Shown in pieces: positions 55,054 to 64,000 of a DNA stretch of 64,000 bases (the stretch's first letter is position 1; each line of letters begins with the position of its first letter). The DNA comes from Jeotgalicoccus marinus DSM 19772 (GTDB lineage: Bacteria > Bacillota > Bacilli > Staphylococcales > Salinicoccaceae). The notes under the pieces are model-generated. The model was not told where the DNA came from and ran no database searches. It saw only the letters and a program-made list of their open reading frames with translations. The stretch is from contig NZ_AUEE01000004.1 in the NCBI RefSeq assembly GCF_000425825.1, forward strand, positions 62,001-126,000. Direction: 5' to 3'. A program made the translations under genes and the position numbers.

Positions 55054-55434
55054 TTATTGTCCGAGCTCAGCAACTGCTTCAATTTCAATTAGACAATCAT
55101 GATGCAGTGGCGTTGTCGGCACAATTGCTCGTGCAGGTTTGTGATCTTTGAAATATTCACTGTAGATGACATTGATCTCATCCCAATACTTCACATCAGG
55201 TGTGTAGACACGGCACATAATGATATTTTCTCTAGTAATGCCAGCAGCTTCTAACACAACATCTAAGTTTTTTAGTGCTTGTTCAGTTTCAACCTTGATG
55301 CCACCACTCGGAATTTTCCCTGTTTCATTATCTATAGACAGCTGTCCTGAAATATAGAGTGTGCCATTATGCTCCATGGCAGGCACATAGTGTCCAGGAT
55401 TGTTTTTTGAGTACTTTGTATGAATTGGTTTCAT
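55054..55434 (-). CDS. RidA-family enamine/imine deaminase
   Basis: 126 residues; trimeric RidA fold with GTLYISGQLSID, ALKNLDVVLEAAG and the substrate Arg in KPARAIVP, followed by LIEIEAVA. Hydrolyses reactive 2-aminoacrylate-type enamines. ATG 55434 is used with AAGGAG upstream. 81 bp after the M20 gene; the two probably form an operon. Confidence 0.92.
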   Translation of the reverse strand: MKPIHTKYSKNNPGHYVPAMEHNGTLYISGQLSIDNETGKIPSGGIKVETEQALKNLDVVLEAAGITRENIIMCRVYTPDVKYWDEINVIYSEYFKDHKPARAIVPTTPLHHDCLIEIEAVAELGQ

Positions 55435-55515
55435 AGTTATCTCCTTCACACCGACTTATATTTTGATAGAGTCAACTCGTTTGCTTTTCACGTACGTGCA
55501 ACACCTAAAGCATGA

Positions 55516-56706
55516 CTATTGAATCTTATTCAAGACAATATCAGCTAATGCTTTTGCTGAAATCAGCAATGATTTTTCATTGACGTCGAATTTAGGGTGG
55601 TGGTTCGGGTAGGCATTTTCTACGCCTTCTGGTTTAGCACCGACAAAGATGAATGCGCCTGGTTTTTTCTCTAAGTAATACGCAAAGTCTTCTGAAGCAG
55701 CTTGTGGTTTGGCACGGTATACTTTATCGAAGTATGTGCCTGCACTCTCTACTAAAGTCGCTTCAATTTCATCTATAATTTCTGGTGTGTTATATAGAAC
55801 TGGATAGTCATAGACATAGTCTAAAGTGCAATCTACGCCGTAGCTTCTTTCTAGTCCTTCAACCAGATTTTTCATTTCTTCATAGACTGGTTCCATATTA
55901 TCCATAGATAAATAACGTACTGTACCACGAAGTGTTACACTGTCTTGAATGACGTTGTAACCACCTGGTGCATCAAAGGCTGTAATTGACACAACTACTG
56001 AGTCATTTGGATCCATGCGACGGGAGACGATTGTTTGTGCTGATGTGACAAAGTAACCACCTGCAACAAGTGCATCATTAGTAGTGTGTGGCATTGCGCC
56101 GTGACCGCCTGAGCCTTGGATTTTAAGGTCAAAGTTTGAACGGCCTGTCATCGCTTCTTCTGCACACACTGTAATATCACCTACATCAATCGTTGGGAAG
56201 AGGTGAATACCATATACTTCATCTAAATCATCTAAGATGCCTGATTCTACGATACTTTTGGCACCGCCTGGTGGAATTTCCTCAGCATGTTGGTGAATGA
56301 GCTTAATTCTACCTTTCCACTCATCTTTAAGATCGATTAAAGCTTCACCTAAAATTAACATGTAAGCCGTATGACCATCATGTCCACAGGCATGCATGAC
56401 ACCTTCATTTTTAGATTTAAACTCAACATCTGCTTCTTCTTTAATTGGTAGAGCATCAAAGTCCGCACGCAGTCCGATTGTCGGTCCTTCACCAGCTCCA
56501 CCTTCTATTTCCACGATAATGCCATAGCCATTACCCACATTTGTTGTCAGAGTCACATCTTTGTCTTTATAAAATTCTTCGATAAACTGTGCTGTTTTCT
56601 CTTCTTCAAATGATAACTCTGGATTTTCATGTAAATGACGTCTAATTTCAATCATTCGTTCTTCATTTTCTTCTAATTGTTTAAAAATCTTTTCTTTTAA
56701 TGACAT
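55516..56706 (-). CDS. M20-family amidohydrolase (second)
   Basis: 396 residues, M20D group, motifs ADFDALPIKEEA, MHACGHDGHTAYM, HQHAEEIPPGGA, GIHLFP, GGHGAMPH and ASEDFAYYL. About 35-40% like the enzyme at 17662 by eye, so a different N-acyl substrate is likely. RidA follows it, which would remove enamines if the released amino acid is degraded. Confidence 0.9.
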   Translation of the reverse strand: MSLKEKIFKQLEENEERMIEIRRHLHENPELSFEEEKTAQFIEEFYKDKDVTLTTNVGNGYGIIVEIEGGAGEGPTIGLRADFDALPIKEEADVEFKSKNEGVMHACGHDGHTAYMLILGEALIDLKDEWKGRIKLIHQHAEEIPPGGAKSIVESGILDDLDEVYGIHLFPTIDVGDITVCAEEAMTGRSNFDLKIQGSGGHGAMPHTTNDALVAGGYFVTSAQTIVSRRMDPNDSVVVSITAFDAPGGYNVIQDSVTLRGTVRYLSMDNMEPVYEEMKNLVEGLERSYGVDCTLDYVYDYPVLYNTPEIIDEIEATLVESAGTYFDKVYRAKPQAASEDFAYYLEKKPGAFIFVGAKPEGVENAYPNHHPKFDVNEKSLLISAKALADIVLNKIQ

Positions 56707-56729
56707 TGTTCATAACCCCTTTTCTTGAT

Positions 56730-57512
56730 TTAATCGAAAATTTCTTCTTTAAAGAAATGGAACAGAACTAAAGGCAAGATTGCAACATTAGGAAGATAAG
56801 GCATAATTATGCCAGTAGCAAGGAACGTATCCCAGTTACCCTCTTCTTCTGTAAATAAAACTTGTCCGGCTTGTACTTTCTCTTTAAATCTCTCTAATTC
56901 ATCTTCATCAAAGAGCTTTAATTTTTCTTCCATATATTCTTTATGGACTAATCGCTTAGAAATTGCATTAATAATTTGTGGTCTTGTCTTGTACTCTTCA
57001 AGGTCTAAGTCTAAGTTTTCTGCCACAAGATTCATGTGCTCTTCTGTTAATAATAAGTCATAATATTCGATAATTGGATAGTCTAGTAAATTTACAGTTG
57101 TGGTATATTCTGCATTATTCAACGTTACATTTGATACATTAATACCTTCTGGTAAGGGTGCTAAATGGATTGTTGAACCAAAGTTCCTTAATATCCCATC
57201 GATCACTTCTTCATGCATTACCCCTTCGCCGTCGCCAATGTATAAGAGGTGATGATTGTAAATTAAAAATGGATTATCATCAGGATTGAAAGGCAAGGTA
57301 ATGATATTGTCACCTGTTAAGGCATTAGAATAACGCTTGATTAACTCAATTTCTTCCATTTTTAAGCTATCTCCAAGTAAGGTGAGATAGTCATCCGATT
57401 TTGCTTCTTCTATTTTTTCTTCTACTATCTTATCTAGTTGGGATAAAGACTCTCCCACTTTATCTAGATGTAAATATGTTAAATACGTCTTATAAAATGT
57501 TGCTAGCTCCAT
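56730..57512 (-). CDS. Unknown protein, paralogue of the 57524 gene's N-terminal half
   Basis: 260 residues, no signal peptide, a C-terminal hydrophobic stretch. Shares with the N-terminal part of the gene upstream: TFYKTYL start, the EEIELIKRY helix and GVMHEEVIDGILRNFG. It lacks that protein's C-terminal domain. Encoded 11 bp downstream, so co-expressed; likely a duplication. Function unknown. Confidence 0.75.
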   Translation of the reverse strand: MELATFYKTYLTYLHLDKVGESLSQLDKIVEEKIEEAKSDDYLTLLGDSLKMEEIELIKRYSNALTGDNIITLPFNPDDNPFLIYNHHLLYIGDGEGVMHEEVIDGILRNFGSTIHLAPLPEGINVSNVTLNNAEYTTTVNLLDYPIIEYYDLLLTEEHMNLVAENLDLDLEEYKTRPQIINAISKRLVHKEYMEEKLKLFDEDELERFKEKVQAGQVLFTEEEGNWDTFLATGIIMPYLPNVAILPLVLFHFFKEEIFD

Positions 57513-57523
57513 CTCGATTCTCC

Positions 57524-58873
57524 TTAAGTAATTGGGCTACCTCTGTTAAATAGTTTTAGAAGCTGTTTATTTACTGCGCTGACCGGATAGCGTTCCCTAA
57601 AGTTTTTATTTCTAACCTTGGCATAGGTGCTCACATAGTCCGGATGGTTTTTATCTTGTAGTATAGTGAGGATATCCTGAAGTTGGTCGATGCCACCGAT
57701 ACCTTCAATTGGGACTGGGCCACCGTAAGACAGGACTTTAGGTAGTGCCTTTTCTATATTTATATAGTCCTCAACTTCAATATCGACGACATAATAATCA
57801 TCTGATGATGCCAGGTATTGAACTGGACCACCTTGTAAATACACATCCGCCATACGGACATTTTTCGGTGAGGATTCAAGATCTGTTAGAACTTCATCGT
57901 CCGTGACAAAATCTCCGCTCCCGGTATTCTGCCAACCAAATGCTTCAGAAATGACAATTTCTAATTCTAAGAGGTTTAAACGTGTTGGTAATTGAATTTC
58001 TCTATATATCTCATCCATTCCATTAATAGACAACATAATTCGGTAAGCGTTGTAGTTTTCACTGACACGTGCTGTCGTCATATGGTTGATAGTTTTAAAG
58101 TCTATTTGTTTTAAGGTCGTCAATACATCTTCATGCATGATCAGGTAATCTTTATGAACCTTAACTAATAGGCCCATTTCTACAGCATCTTGCCAGCGTG
58201 GTTGATTTGCATAAAGGTAATCATCCTCTTTAACTTTATGCGCCACTTCATTGGCTAACTCCCGATCTAAGAGGGAAATCGCAAGTTCTAATGATTCTTT
58301 AGTCACAATATGAGCAGTGACTTCGGATAAATAATCGTCCTTATATTGTCCGATGGATTTAATATTTAATTTCGACATTACTTTTCGTAATTTAATGAAG
58401 GTCAGATTATTATAGAGCCAGTAGATTGGACCCTTAAAAATGGGTTCAAATCTTGACAGTTCACTAGGTTTAATCTCTTGTGAGTCTGGAATGTACATCG
58501 GTTCAAATGGGAAAATACCTGTTTTTCTCAGACCGTAATTTAAGTGATTGATGATATCTTCATGAATCACACCTTGATTGACATTATCCTCTAAAATGTA
58601 CTGGTAGTCGATTAAGGTAGAGTATTTGTTTTGATTGTATGCAACCCTGTGGACTTCATCATGGCTTTCTTCTGCTGCTAAACGCCTAATGAGTTTGGCT
58701 TCTGCCATTGATAGATGTTCAAAAATTTCAGCTTGTAAAGCCGCATCACTAAGTTCTTTTAATTTATAGTCAATCAACTCATCCATACTCGTAAAATTTA
58801 CAGAGTTAAACAAACTGGCCCTGACCAGTTCATGTTCTCCTAAATAAGTCTGATAGAAAGTTTGAATATCCAT
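57524..58873 (-). CDS. Unknown protein with C-terminal pRiA4b-ORF3-like domain
   Basis: 449 residues. N-terminal helical half (about 1-215) related to the 56730 gene (TFYQTYL, EAKLIRRLAA, GVIHEDIINHL). From about 265 on, a pRiA4b ORF-3-type (PF07929-like) domain: YRIMLSINGMDEIYREIQLP, LELEIVISEAFGW and GGIDQLQDIL near the end. The ORF-3 domain is widespread in mobile and accessory regions and of unknown function. ATG 58873 is preferred over 58879 because GGGGG is 9 nt away. Confidence 0.75.
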   Translation of the reverse strand: MDIQTFYQTYLGEHELVRASLFNSVNFTSMDELIDYKLKELSDAALQAEIFEHLSMAEAKLIRRLAAEESHDEVHRVAYNQNKYSTLIDYQYILEDNVNQGVIHEDIINHLNYGLRKTGIFPFEPMYIPDSQEIKPSELSRFEPIFKGPIYWLYNNLTFIKLRKVMSKLNIKSIGQYKDDYLSEVTAHIVTKESLELAISLLDRELANEVAHKVKEDDYLYANQPRWQDAVEMGLLVKVHKDYLIMHEDVLTTLKQIDFKTINHMTTARVSENYNAYRIMLSINGMDEIYREIQLPTRLNLLELEIVISEAFGWQNTGSGDFVTDDEVLTDLESSPKNVRMADVYLQGGPVQYLASSDDYYVVDIEVEDYINIEKALPKVLSYGGPVPIEGIGGIDQLQDILTILQDKNHPDYVSTYAKVRNKNFRERYPVSAVNKQLLKLFNRGSPIT

Positions 58874-58965
58874 AGACATAATCCCCCAGCTCTTTGACTG
58901 CTTTTATACTTACTATTTTACACTTATTAATCATAAAAATCTGTTGAGACAGTTTAATCACAAAA

Positions 58966-58993
58966 AAACACTAGTGATAAATCACCAGTGTTT
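58966..58993 (-). terminator. aspA terminator
   Basis: AAACACTAGTGAT/ATCACCAGTGTTT, 13-bp stem with one G-U on the - strand, then seven T. Confidence 0.88.
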
Positions 58994-59014
58994 AAAATTA
59001 TGCGATTCTACTTC

Positions 59015-60424
59015 TTATTCTGGCAGTTTAGATACACCAATGTTCGTCATTTCAAAAGCATTTAACACATGATTTAACTGTTCTTCTGAAAGGACATCAT
59101 ATTTCTTACATATGTCTCTTACTGGTTCACCACTTGCCATCGCTTCACGTGCAATTGATGATGCTTTCTTATAGCCAATGTGAGGCACAAGTGCTGTGAT
59201 TACACCGATACTCTTATCCACGTATTCCGACATCTGTTTTTCATTAGCTGTAATACCTGCAATACATTTTTCTGTAAAGACTCTAAAGCCATTGTTCATA
59301 ATGTCTATGGATTGTAGTAGGTTATATGCAAGCACGGGTTCCATAACATTTAATTCAAACTGTCCAGCTTCTGATGCGAGACAAATGGTATTGTCGTTAC
59401 CGATGACTTGGAAGGCAATTTGATTAATCACTTCAGCCATAACCGGATTCACTTTACCAGGCATAATTGAAGAACCTGGCTGACGTGCAGGAAGATTGAT
59501 TTCATTCAGACCCGCTTTTGGTCCTGAAGCCATCATTCTTAAGTCATTTGCAACCTTAGACATGTTCATCATACATACTTTAAGTGCTGCAGAAATTTCA
59601 GTATAGGCATCTGTATTCTGAGTTCCATCAACAAGATTTTCTGCAGATTTAAATGGATAGCCTGTAAGATTTCTAAGTTCTTCAACAACTGTATCAATGT
59701 ATTTTTGGTCTGCATTTAAACCAGTACCAACTGCAGTTGCACCGATGTTGATTTCATAAAGATTTTCTAAAGCGTTTGATACACGGCGAATATCTCTTGA
59801 TAAGACCTTAGCGTAAGCACTAAATTCTTGACCTAGGCGAATTGGTACGGCATCTTGAAGATGCGTACGTCCCATTTTAATGACGTGATCAAACTCCGTT
59901 GCCTTCGCTTCAAATGCTTGTTTCATCGTGTTCATCGTTTCTAACAAGCTTTCTGCACGTATTAAAAATGCAATATGGAGCGAAGTTGGGAAGGCGTCAT
60001 TTGTTGATTGTGACATATTGACATGGTTGTTCGGACTCACAAAGTCATAGTCACCTTTTTCTCTTCCTAAGATATCAAGTGCACGGTTTGCAATGACTTC
60101 ATTTGCGTTCATGTTTGTCGAAGTCCCAGCACCACCTTGAATTGGATCTACGATAAAATGACTGTGCCACTGACCGTCTATAATTTCTTCACTCGCTTGG
60201 ACAATGGCATTTTTTCTTTCCTCATCTAAGACGCCATTCTCATGGTTTCCAATAGCCGCTGCCTTTTTGACCATACCAAGGGCTCTGATTAAGTCCGTGT
60301 TTAAACGATAACCTGTAATTGGGAAATTCTCTAAAGCTCTTAGGCTTTGAACTCCATAATAGGCATCATTATTAATTTCTTTTTCTCCAAGAAAGTCTGC
60401 TTCAATTCTTGTATCTTTCGTCAT
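59015..60424 (-). CDS. aspA: Aspartate ammonia-lyase AspA
   Basis: 469 residues, fumarase/aspartase superfamily. Catalytic loop signature GSSIMPGKVNPV, plus GGAGTSTNMNANEVIANRAL and NMSQSTNDAFPTS. Converts aspartate to fumarate and ammonia. First residues TKDTRIEADFLGEKEI match aspartases rather than fumarases. AGGAG 12 nt upstream. Follows a dipeptidase gene by 22 bp: peptide breakdown feeding aspartate is a reasonable story. Confidence 0.93.
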   Translation of the reverse strand: MTKDTRIEADFLGEKEINNDAYYGVQSLRALENFPITGYRLNTDLIRALGMVKKAAAIGNHENGVLDEERKNAIVQASEEIIDGQWHSHFIVDPIQGGAGTSTNMNANEVIANRALDILGREKGDYDFVSPNNHVNMSQSTNDAFPTSLHIAFLIRAESLLETMNTMKQAFEAKATEFDHVIKMGRTHLQDAVPIRLGQEFSAYAKVLSRDIRRVSNALENLYEINIGATAVGTGLNADQKYIDTVVEELRNLTGYPFKSAENLVDGTQNTDAYTEISAALKVCMMNMSKVANDLRMMASGPKAGLNEINLPARQPGSSIMPGKVNPVMAEVINQIAFQVIGNDNTICLASEAGQFELNVMEPVLAYNLLQSIDIMNNGFRVFTEKCIAGITANEKQMSEYVDKSIGVITALVPHIGYKKASSIAREAMASGEPVRDICKKYDVLSEEQLNHVLNAFEMTNIGVSKLPE

Positions 60425-60446
60425 GTCTTCATACAGCTCCTAGGGT

Positions 60447-61535
60447 TTATTGTATAATCATCGATTCAAAATCTTTTGGAAATGCGTTGAGATTAATTGT
60501 ATTATCATCTTCAATATACAACATATCTTCGATTCTGACACCGCCAAAATCAGGAATGTATATTCCTGGTTCTATGGTAATCACATTCCCCGCTTCTAAC
60601 TTATCTTTGTTTTCACCATGAACAGAAGGTGCCTCGTGGATATCTAAGCCAAGACCGTGACCAATACGGTGCATGAAATACTCACCGTACCCTGCATCTT
60701 CGATAACCTGTCTCGCACTTTTATCGATATTTGAGAGTTCTGTTCCTTCTTGACTCGCTTTAATACCTGCAAGATTTGCATTCAACACTGTTTTATAGAT
60801 TTCTTCTTGCTTTTCAGTCGCTTCTCCAACAATAAAAGTTCGTGTCATATCTGAAACATAACCTGTATCCGATACAACTCCGAAATCAATTAACAAGAAA
60901 TCTCCTTTTTGGATGACGGCATTGCCCGTGTCACCATGTGGTAAGGCAGATTTTTTACCTGTTAATACACTTGGTCCAAAACTTGGTCCTATTGCACCAT
61001 AAGATTTAAATTGTTTGACCAGGAAGTCTGACACTTCCATTTCTGTCTTGCCTTCAACAGTAAATGTTTTAAGATTCTCTAGTGCCTTTTCTGTCATATC
61101 GACGGCACGTTGTAATTCATTTTTGTCATGGTCATCTTTTATTCCACGTAAGTAATTGATGTGATTATCAAGGGTCTGAATATTCTCAGCTTGATATTGT
61201 TCAATCAACCTAAGGTAACGATCATAGATTAGATGACTGCCTTCGACTGCGATCGTCTTATCACTTGGAATTGTCTTAAAGACATATGAAAATGCATCTT
61301 CCTTATCATCATGTGGAAGGTAATGATCTAAATCCGTATTATTTTTCACTGTTTCACCATCTAGTGCTGGGTAAATCATCGTTGTTTCTTTTGACTGATT
61401 ATCGATTAACAAGAGTAACAATCGTTCATGTGGGTCTAAGCGTACACCGGTAAAGTAAAAAATGTTTAATGGATTAGATATTATTGAATAATCCGCTTCG
61501 ACACTTGCTGCTAATTCATCGATTTTGCTCGCCAT
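60447..61535 (-). CDS. pepQ: M24-family Xaa-Pro dipeptidase (PepQ-like)
   Basis: 362 residues; intact dimetal site: LIDFGVVSDTGYVSDMTRT (two Asp), HRIGHGLGLDIHE, ITIEPGIY and GGVRIED. Splits X-Pro dipeptides. The stop of the S9 gene directly abuts the start codon. Unlike the frameshifted M24 gene at 40924, all metal ligands are present. Confidence 0.9.
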   Translation of the reverse strand: MASKIDELAASVEADYSIISNPLNIFYFTGVRLDPHERLLLLLIDNQSKETTMIYPALDGETVKNNTDLDHYLPHDDKEDAFSYVFKTIPSDKTIAVEGSHLIYDRYLRLIEQYQAENIQTLDNHINYLRGIKDDHDKNELQRAVDMTEKALENLKTFTVEGKTEMEVSDFLVKQFKSYGAIGPSFGPSVLTGKKSALPHGDTGNAVIQKGDFLLIDFGVVSDTGYVSDMTRTFIVGEATEKQEEIYKTVLNANLAGIKASQEGTELSNIDKSARQVIEDAGYGEYFMHRIGHGLGLDIHEAPSVHGENKDKLEAGNVITIEPGIYIPDFGGVRIEDMLYIEDDNTINLNAFPKDFESMIIQ

Positions 61536-63506
61536 CTATTTTCCCTCCTCAGAATATGAAATGTACTTATCAAACCATCCTGTGATTTGTTCTAATCTTG
61601 CGAGACGTAAACTCGGTTTTCCTGAACGTGAAAGCTCATGAGAAGAAGATGGGAAACGGACAAACTCAGTTTCCTTACCGTGATATTTCAACTCTATAAA
61701 GAACTGCTCTGCTTGTTCGATTGGACATCTAATATCTTCTTCACCATGTAAAATAAGTAAAGGTGTTTCAACTTGTTTCGCATATTTCAAAGGTGAGTGA
61801 TGCCACAATTTTTCAAGATCATCAAGTCCAGCTAAAATCTGCCAATCTGTAAAGTAATAACCAATATCTGAGACCCCTCTAAAGCTAATCCAATTCGAAA
61901 TTGAGCGCTGGGTCACAGCTGCTTTAAAACGGTTCGTATGCCCTACAATCCAGTTGGTCATAAAGCCACCATATGATCCACCTGTTACACCTAAATTATC
62001 TTGATCAATCCAATCATACTTATTGGTAATATAGTCCACTGCGGCCATAATATCTTTATAGTCACCGTTACCGTAATCCCCTCTTACAGCATCAACAAAC
62101 TCCTGAGAATAACTGTGTGACCCTCTAGGATTAATAAATAATACGGCATAGCCTTTCGCTGCTAACACTTGCATCTCATGGAAGAACGTATTGGCATATA
62201 AGGCATGTGGTCCACCATGTATATTGGTTACCATCGGATAGATTTGACCAGCCTGATAATCAGCTGGTTTCATGAACCAACCGTGAACTGTCGTCTCATC
62301 AAAACTAGAAAACTTAATTTTTTCTGGATAAACGAGTGTTGTTTTCGATACGTAGTCCTTATTGACTTCGGTTAATTGAACAAGTTCTTCTGTTTCAAAA
62401 TCAAATTTATATAGTTCACTCGGTGACACATGCGTTGAAATTGTTAAGTAGGCACCTGACTCATCTGCATCCATACCAAAAATGTTATGGTCGCCACGGT
62501 AAAGTGGCTTAATATGCCCATTAATGTCTCCTTGGTATAAGTTCACACTACCAAATTCCGACACGATAAAAACATACTCACTATTTGAAATCCACTTCGT
62601 CGGATTACCGTCAATATTTTGTTGGGTATCTTGTGCGACTAAGCCACCGACTGGTTTGTCGAGTGCTGTAGTGACATCAATAATATCGCCTGTAGTTAGA
62701 TTCAAAACTTCGATATGTGGGTGTGTTGCATTCTTATATTGACGTGTCATCACTGTCATTAAAATATGTGACCCATCTGGTGATAATTCCGCTTTAAAGA
62801 CATTCATGTCTGAACGTAACAATTGATCCGTACCGTTTTTACGTAAATACAGTTTAGAAGAAAAATTGAAATCTGGATTATCACTTTGATCAGTTGAGTA
62901 AATAAAACCAGTATCTGTTAAGTCATGAAGTTGATAGTTCGCTTCGCCTTTTAAGACCACTTCTGTTTCTTTAGTATGAATGTTTACTTTTTTAATCTGT
63001 GAATATTTCTCGGGAAATATTCCATATGGTGATGGCCCACCATCAGATTTATATTTCATTTTATTAATAATCGTCGGTTTCGGTGTTTTACTATCTTTTT
63101 CTTCTTCAGACTCTTTTGTGTCCTTTCCTTCTCTGACAGAATAATAAATTGTCTCATCATCTGAACTAAAGACTGGGTTAGATGCACCATCTTTTTCAAA
63201 GGTAATTTGTTCGCGTTCCCCACCTGTGTGACGGAGTATGAAGATCTGTGTTTTTTTGTCTTTATCAGGTGCTGTGAAGGCTGTCATATTTCCATTATAG
63301 GCATGACACACATTACCGATTACTTCATCTTTATATGTAAGTTGAATGTTGCCTTGGCCATTGTGAGAATGAAGGTAGGCATAGTACGTATCCTCGTCCT
63401 TATCAGTACGACTCGTTAAATACGTCACGCTCGAGCTATTTGGGACGACTTTTGGTGCAGAAACGGATTGTATATCAAAAATGTCTTCGATTGAAACTTT
63501 TGTCAT
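61536..63506 (-). CDS. S9-family prolyl oligopeptidase / acylaminoacyl peptidase
   Basis: 656 residues: N-terminal seven-bladed beta-propeller (about 1-390) and a C-terminal alpha/beta hydrolase with nucleophile in TGGSYGGFMTNW, Asp in HGEEDIRCP and His in SSSHELSR. Cytosolic. Removes peptides or acyl-amino acids from short peptides; with PepQ and AspA next door it forms a peptide-use unit. Confidence 0.92.
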   Translation of the reverse strand: MTKVSIEDIFDIQSVSAPKVVPNSSSVTYLTSRTDKDEDTYYAYLHSHNGQGNIQLTYKDEVIGNVCHAYNGNMTAFTAPDKDKKTQIFILRHTGGEREQITFEKDGASNPVFSSDDETIYYSVREGKDTKESEEEKDSKTPKPTIINKMKYKSDGGPSPYGIFPEKYSQIKKVNIHTKETEVVLKGEANYQLHDLTDTGFIYSTDQSDNPDFNFSSKLYLRKNGTDQLLRSDMNVFKAELSPDGSHILMTVMTRQYKNATHPHIEVLNLTTGDIIDVTTALDKPVGGLVAQDTQQNIDGNPTKWISNSEYVFIVSEFGSVNLYQGDINGHIKPLYRGDHNIFGMDADESGAYLTISTHVSPSELYKFDFETEELVQLTEVNKDYVSKTTLVYPEKIKFSSFDETTVHGWFMKPADYQAGQIYPMVTNIHGGPHALYANTFFHEMQVLAAKGYAVLFINPRGSHSYSQEFVDAVRGDYGNGDYKDIMAAVDYITNKYDWIDQDNLGVTGGSYGGFMTNWIVGHTNRFKAAVTQRSISNWISFRGVSDIGYYFTDWQILAGLDDLEKLWHHSPLKYAKQVETPLLILHGEEDIRCPIEQAEQFFIELKYHGKETEFVRFPSSSHELSRSGKPSLRLARLEQITGWFDKYISYSEEGK

Positions 63507-63575
63507 TAAAAATCCCCCTTTTTAATTAATATAACACTCTTTAGTTCACCCTACTAACGAATGAATGAAATGGCT

Positions 63576-64000
63576 TCATTTTTTAGTACTTAATGTGCGT
63601 TGATATAAGAGATATATAAATATAGGAACAGCAGATAACATGACCATAACACCTGTAGGAATGCTAACTGGTGCAAAAAGTGTACGCCCTAAAGTATCTA
63701 CGATTAGAACATAGATTGCACCAACAAGAATCGAACGTTTTAACAACGGGATAAATGGCATCGGCTTAAGGTACATAATCACCTGAGGAACGATAATGCC
63801 TACAAGAGCAATAATACCGGTGTAACCTAAGGCAACAAGTGGCGGAACAGCAGCGGTCATTAATAACATCGGGCGTATTTTACTCACATTGACGCCTAAG
63901 GCATGTGCCCGAATATCTCCTAGCTTTAACAAATCTAACTGTCTGCCATATCTTATTAACAAGATAAATGCAATAAATGTCAGCACCATAACGACGGCAA
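63576..64000 (-). CDS. FecCD-type iron-siderophore ABC permease (5' end cut)
   Basis: The last 141 codons or so are visible. FecCD features: LGDIRAHALGVNVSKIRP (ABC coupling loop), GYTGIIALVGIIVPQVIM and SIPTGVMVMLSAVPIFIYLL (the C-terminal helix). The N-terminal two thirds lie beyond the window. Probably part of a siderophore or haem importer. Confidence 0.88.
   Translation of the reverse strand, partial: AVVMVLTFIAFILLIRYGRQLDLLKLGDIRAHALGVNVSKIRPMLLMTAAVPPLVALGYTGIIALVGIIVPQVIMYLKPMPFIPLLKRSILVGAIYVLIVDTLGRTLFAPVSIPTGVMVMLSAVPIFIYLLYQRTLSTKK

Overview
The window is 64 kb of a low-GC Gram-positive chromosome. Strong AGGAGG-type ribosome sites, the opuCA-CB-CC-CD order, a divergent pdxR-pdxS pair, CcpA-type cre sites, a THI-box (TPP) riboswitch and Rho-independent terminators all point to a Bacillales coccus. 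The large number of TRAP transporters and the osmoprotectant system suggest a salt-tolerant member of the Staphylococcaceae (Salinicoccus or Jeotgalicoccus type) rather than a classic Staphylococcus. The genus is inference, not something read directly. No rRNA, CRISPR array, intact transposase, integrase or prophage was seen.

Layout. 1-2168: pdxR (cut by the window edge) and pdxS; pdxT is not adjacent. 2221-6062: a 2-keto-4-pentenoate hydratase-like enzyme, a cupin and a DctPQM TRAP transporter, divergent from a PatA-like aminotransferase (6191-7339). 7413-7598: a cruciform-forming intergenic element. 7607-15148: a five-step operon of a TAXI-TRAP transporter, a GntR regulator, glycolate-oxidase-type GlcD and GlcF, and an L-2-hydroxyglutarate oxidase, preceded by a cre site and a palindromic operator. 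15352-18837: a membrane-anchored anthrax-lethal-factor-like metalloprotease with a fibronectin domain, YciI, a DsbA-like thioredoxin-fold protein and an M20 amidohydrolase. 19139-22559: opuCABCD. 22618-31274: mostly single housekeeping genes, a TPP-riboswitch-controlled tenA, tRNA-Thr and benE. 30327-37499: a GntR regulator, an opine-dehydrogenase-family enzyme, a polar amino acid ABC importer and a threonine-dehydrogenase-like SDR, divergent from gltS. 37767-40803: a truncated DUF262 gene beside an intact PLD-helicase-DUF3427 gene, which looks like the worn remains of a defence island. 40924-42008: a frameshifted M24 creatinase-like gene. 42628-45454: a second DctPQM set. 45669-51232: VOC protein, ABC exporter, tRNA-Val, serine hydrolase, and an MFS plus ornithine-cyclodeaminase operon behind a second cre site. 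51306-54580: TDT channel, a small membrane-protein gene with an in-frame amber stop, a nucleoside hydrolase with an internal deletion, and PPK2. 54650-64000: PH-domain protein, RidA with an M20 amidohydrolase, a pair of paralogous unknown proteins (one carrying a pRiA4b-ORF3-like domain), aspA, an M24 dipeptidase, an S9 peptidase and a cut-off FecCD permease.

How the genes work together: the region is dominated by scavenging of small organic acids, amino-acid derivatives and peptides. There are three TRAP systems, one opine-type ABC importer, GltS, BenE, TDT and MFS carriers, each placed next to plausible catabolic enzymes (hydratase, flavin-dependent 2-hydroxyacid oxidases, opine dehydrogenase, ornithine cyclodeaminase, aspartase, M20/M24/S9 hydrolases). 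The two nearly identical cre sites suggest that at least the hydroxyacid and MFS/OCD operons are under carbon catabolite repression. Several genes are recently broken (amber stop, frameshift, internal deletion, truncations), which suggests ongoing loss of accessory functions.
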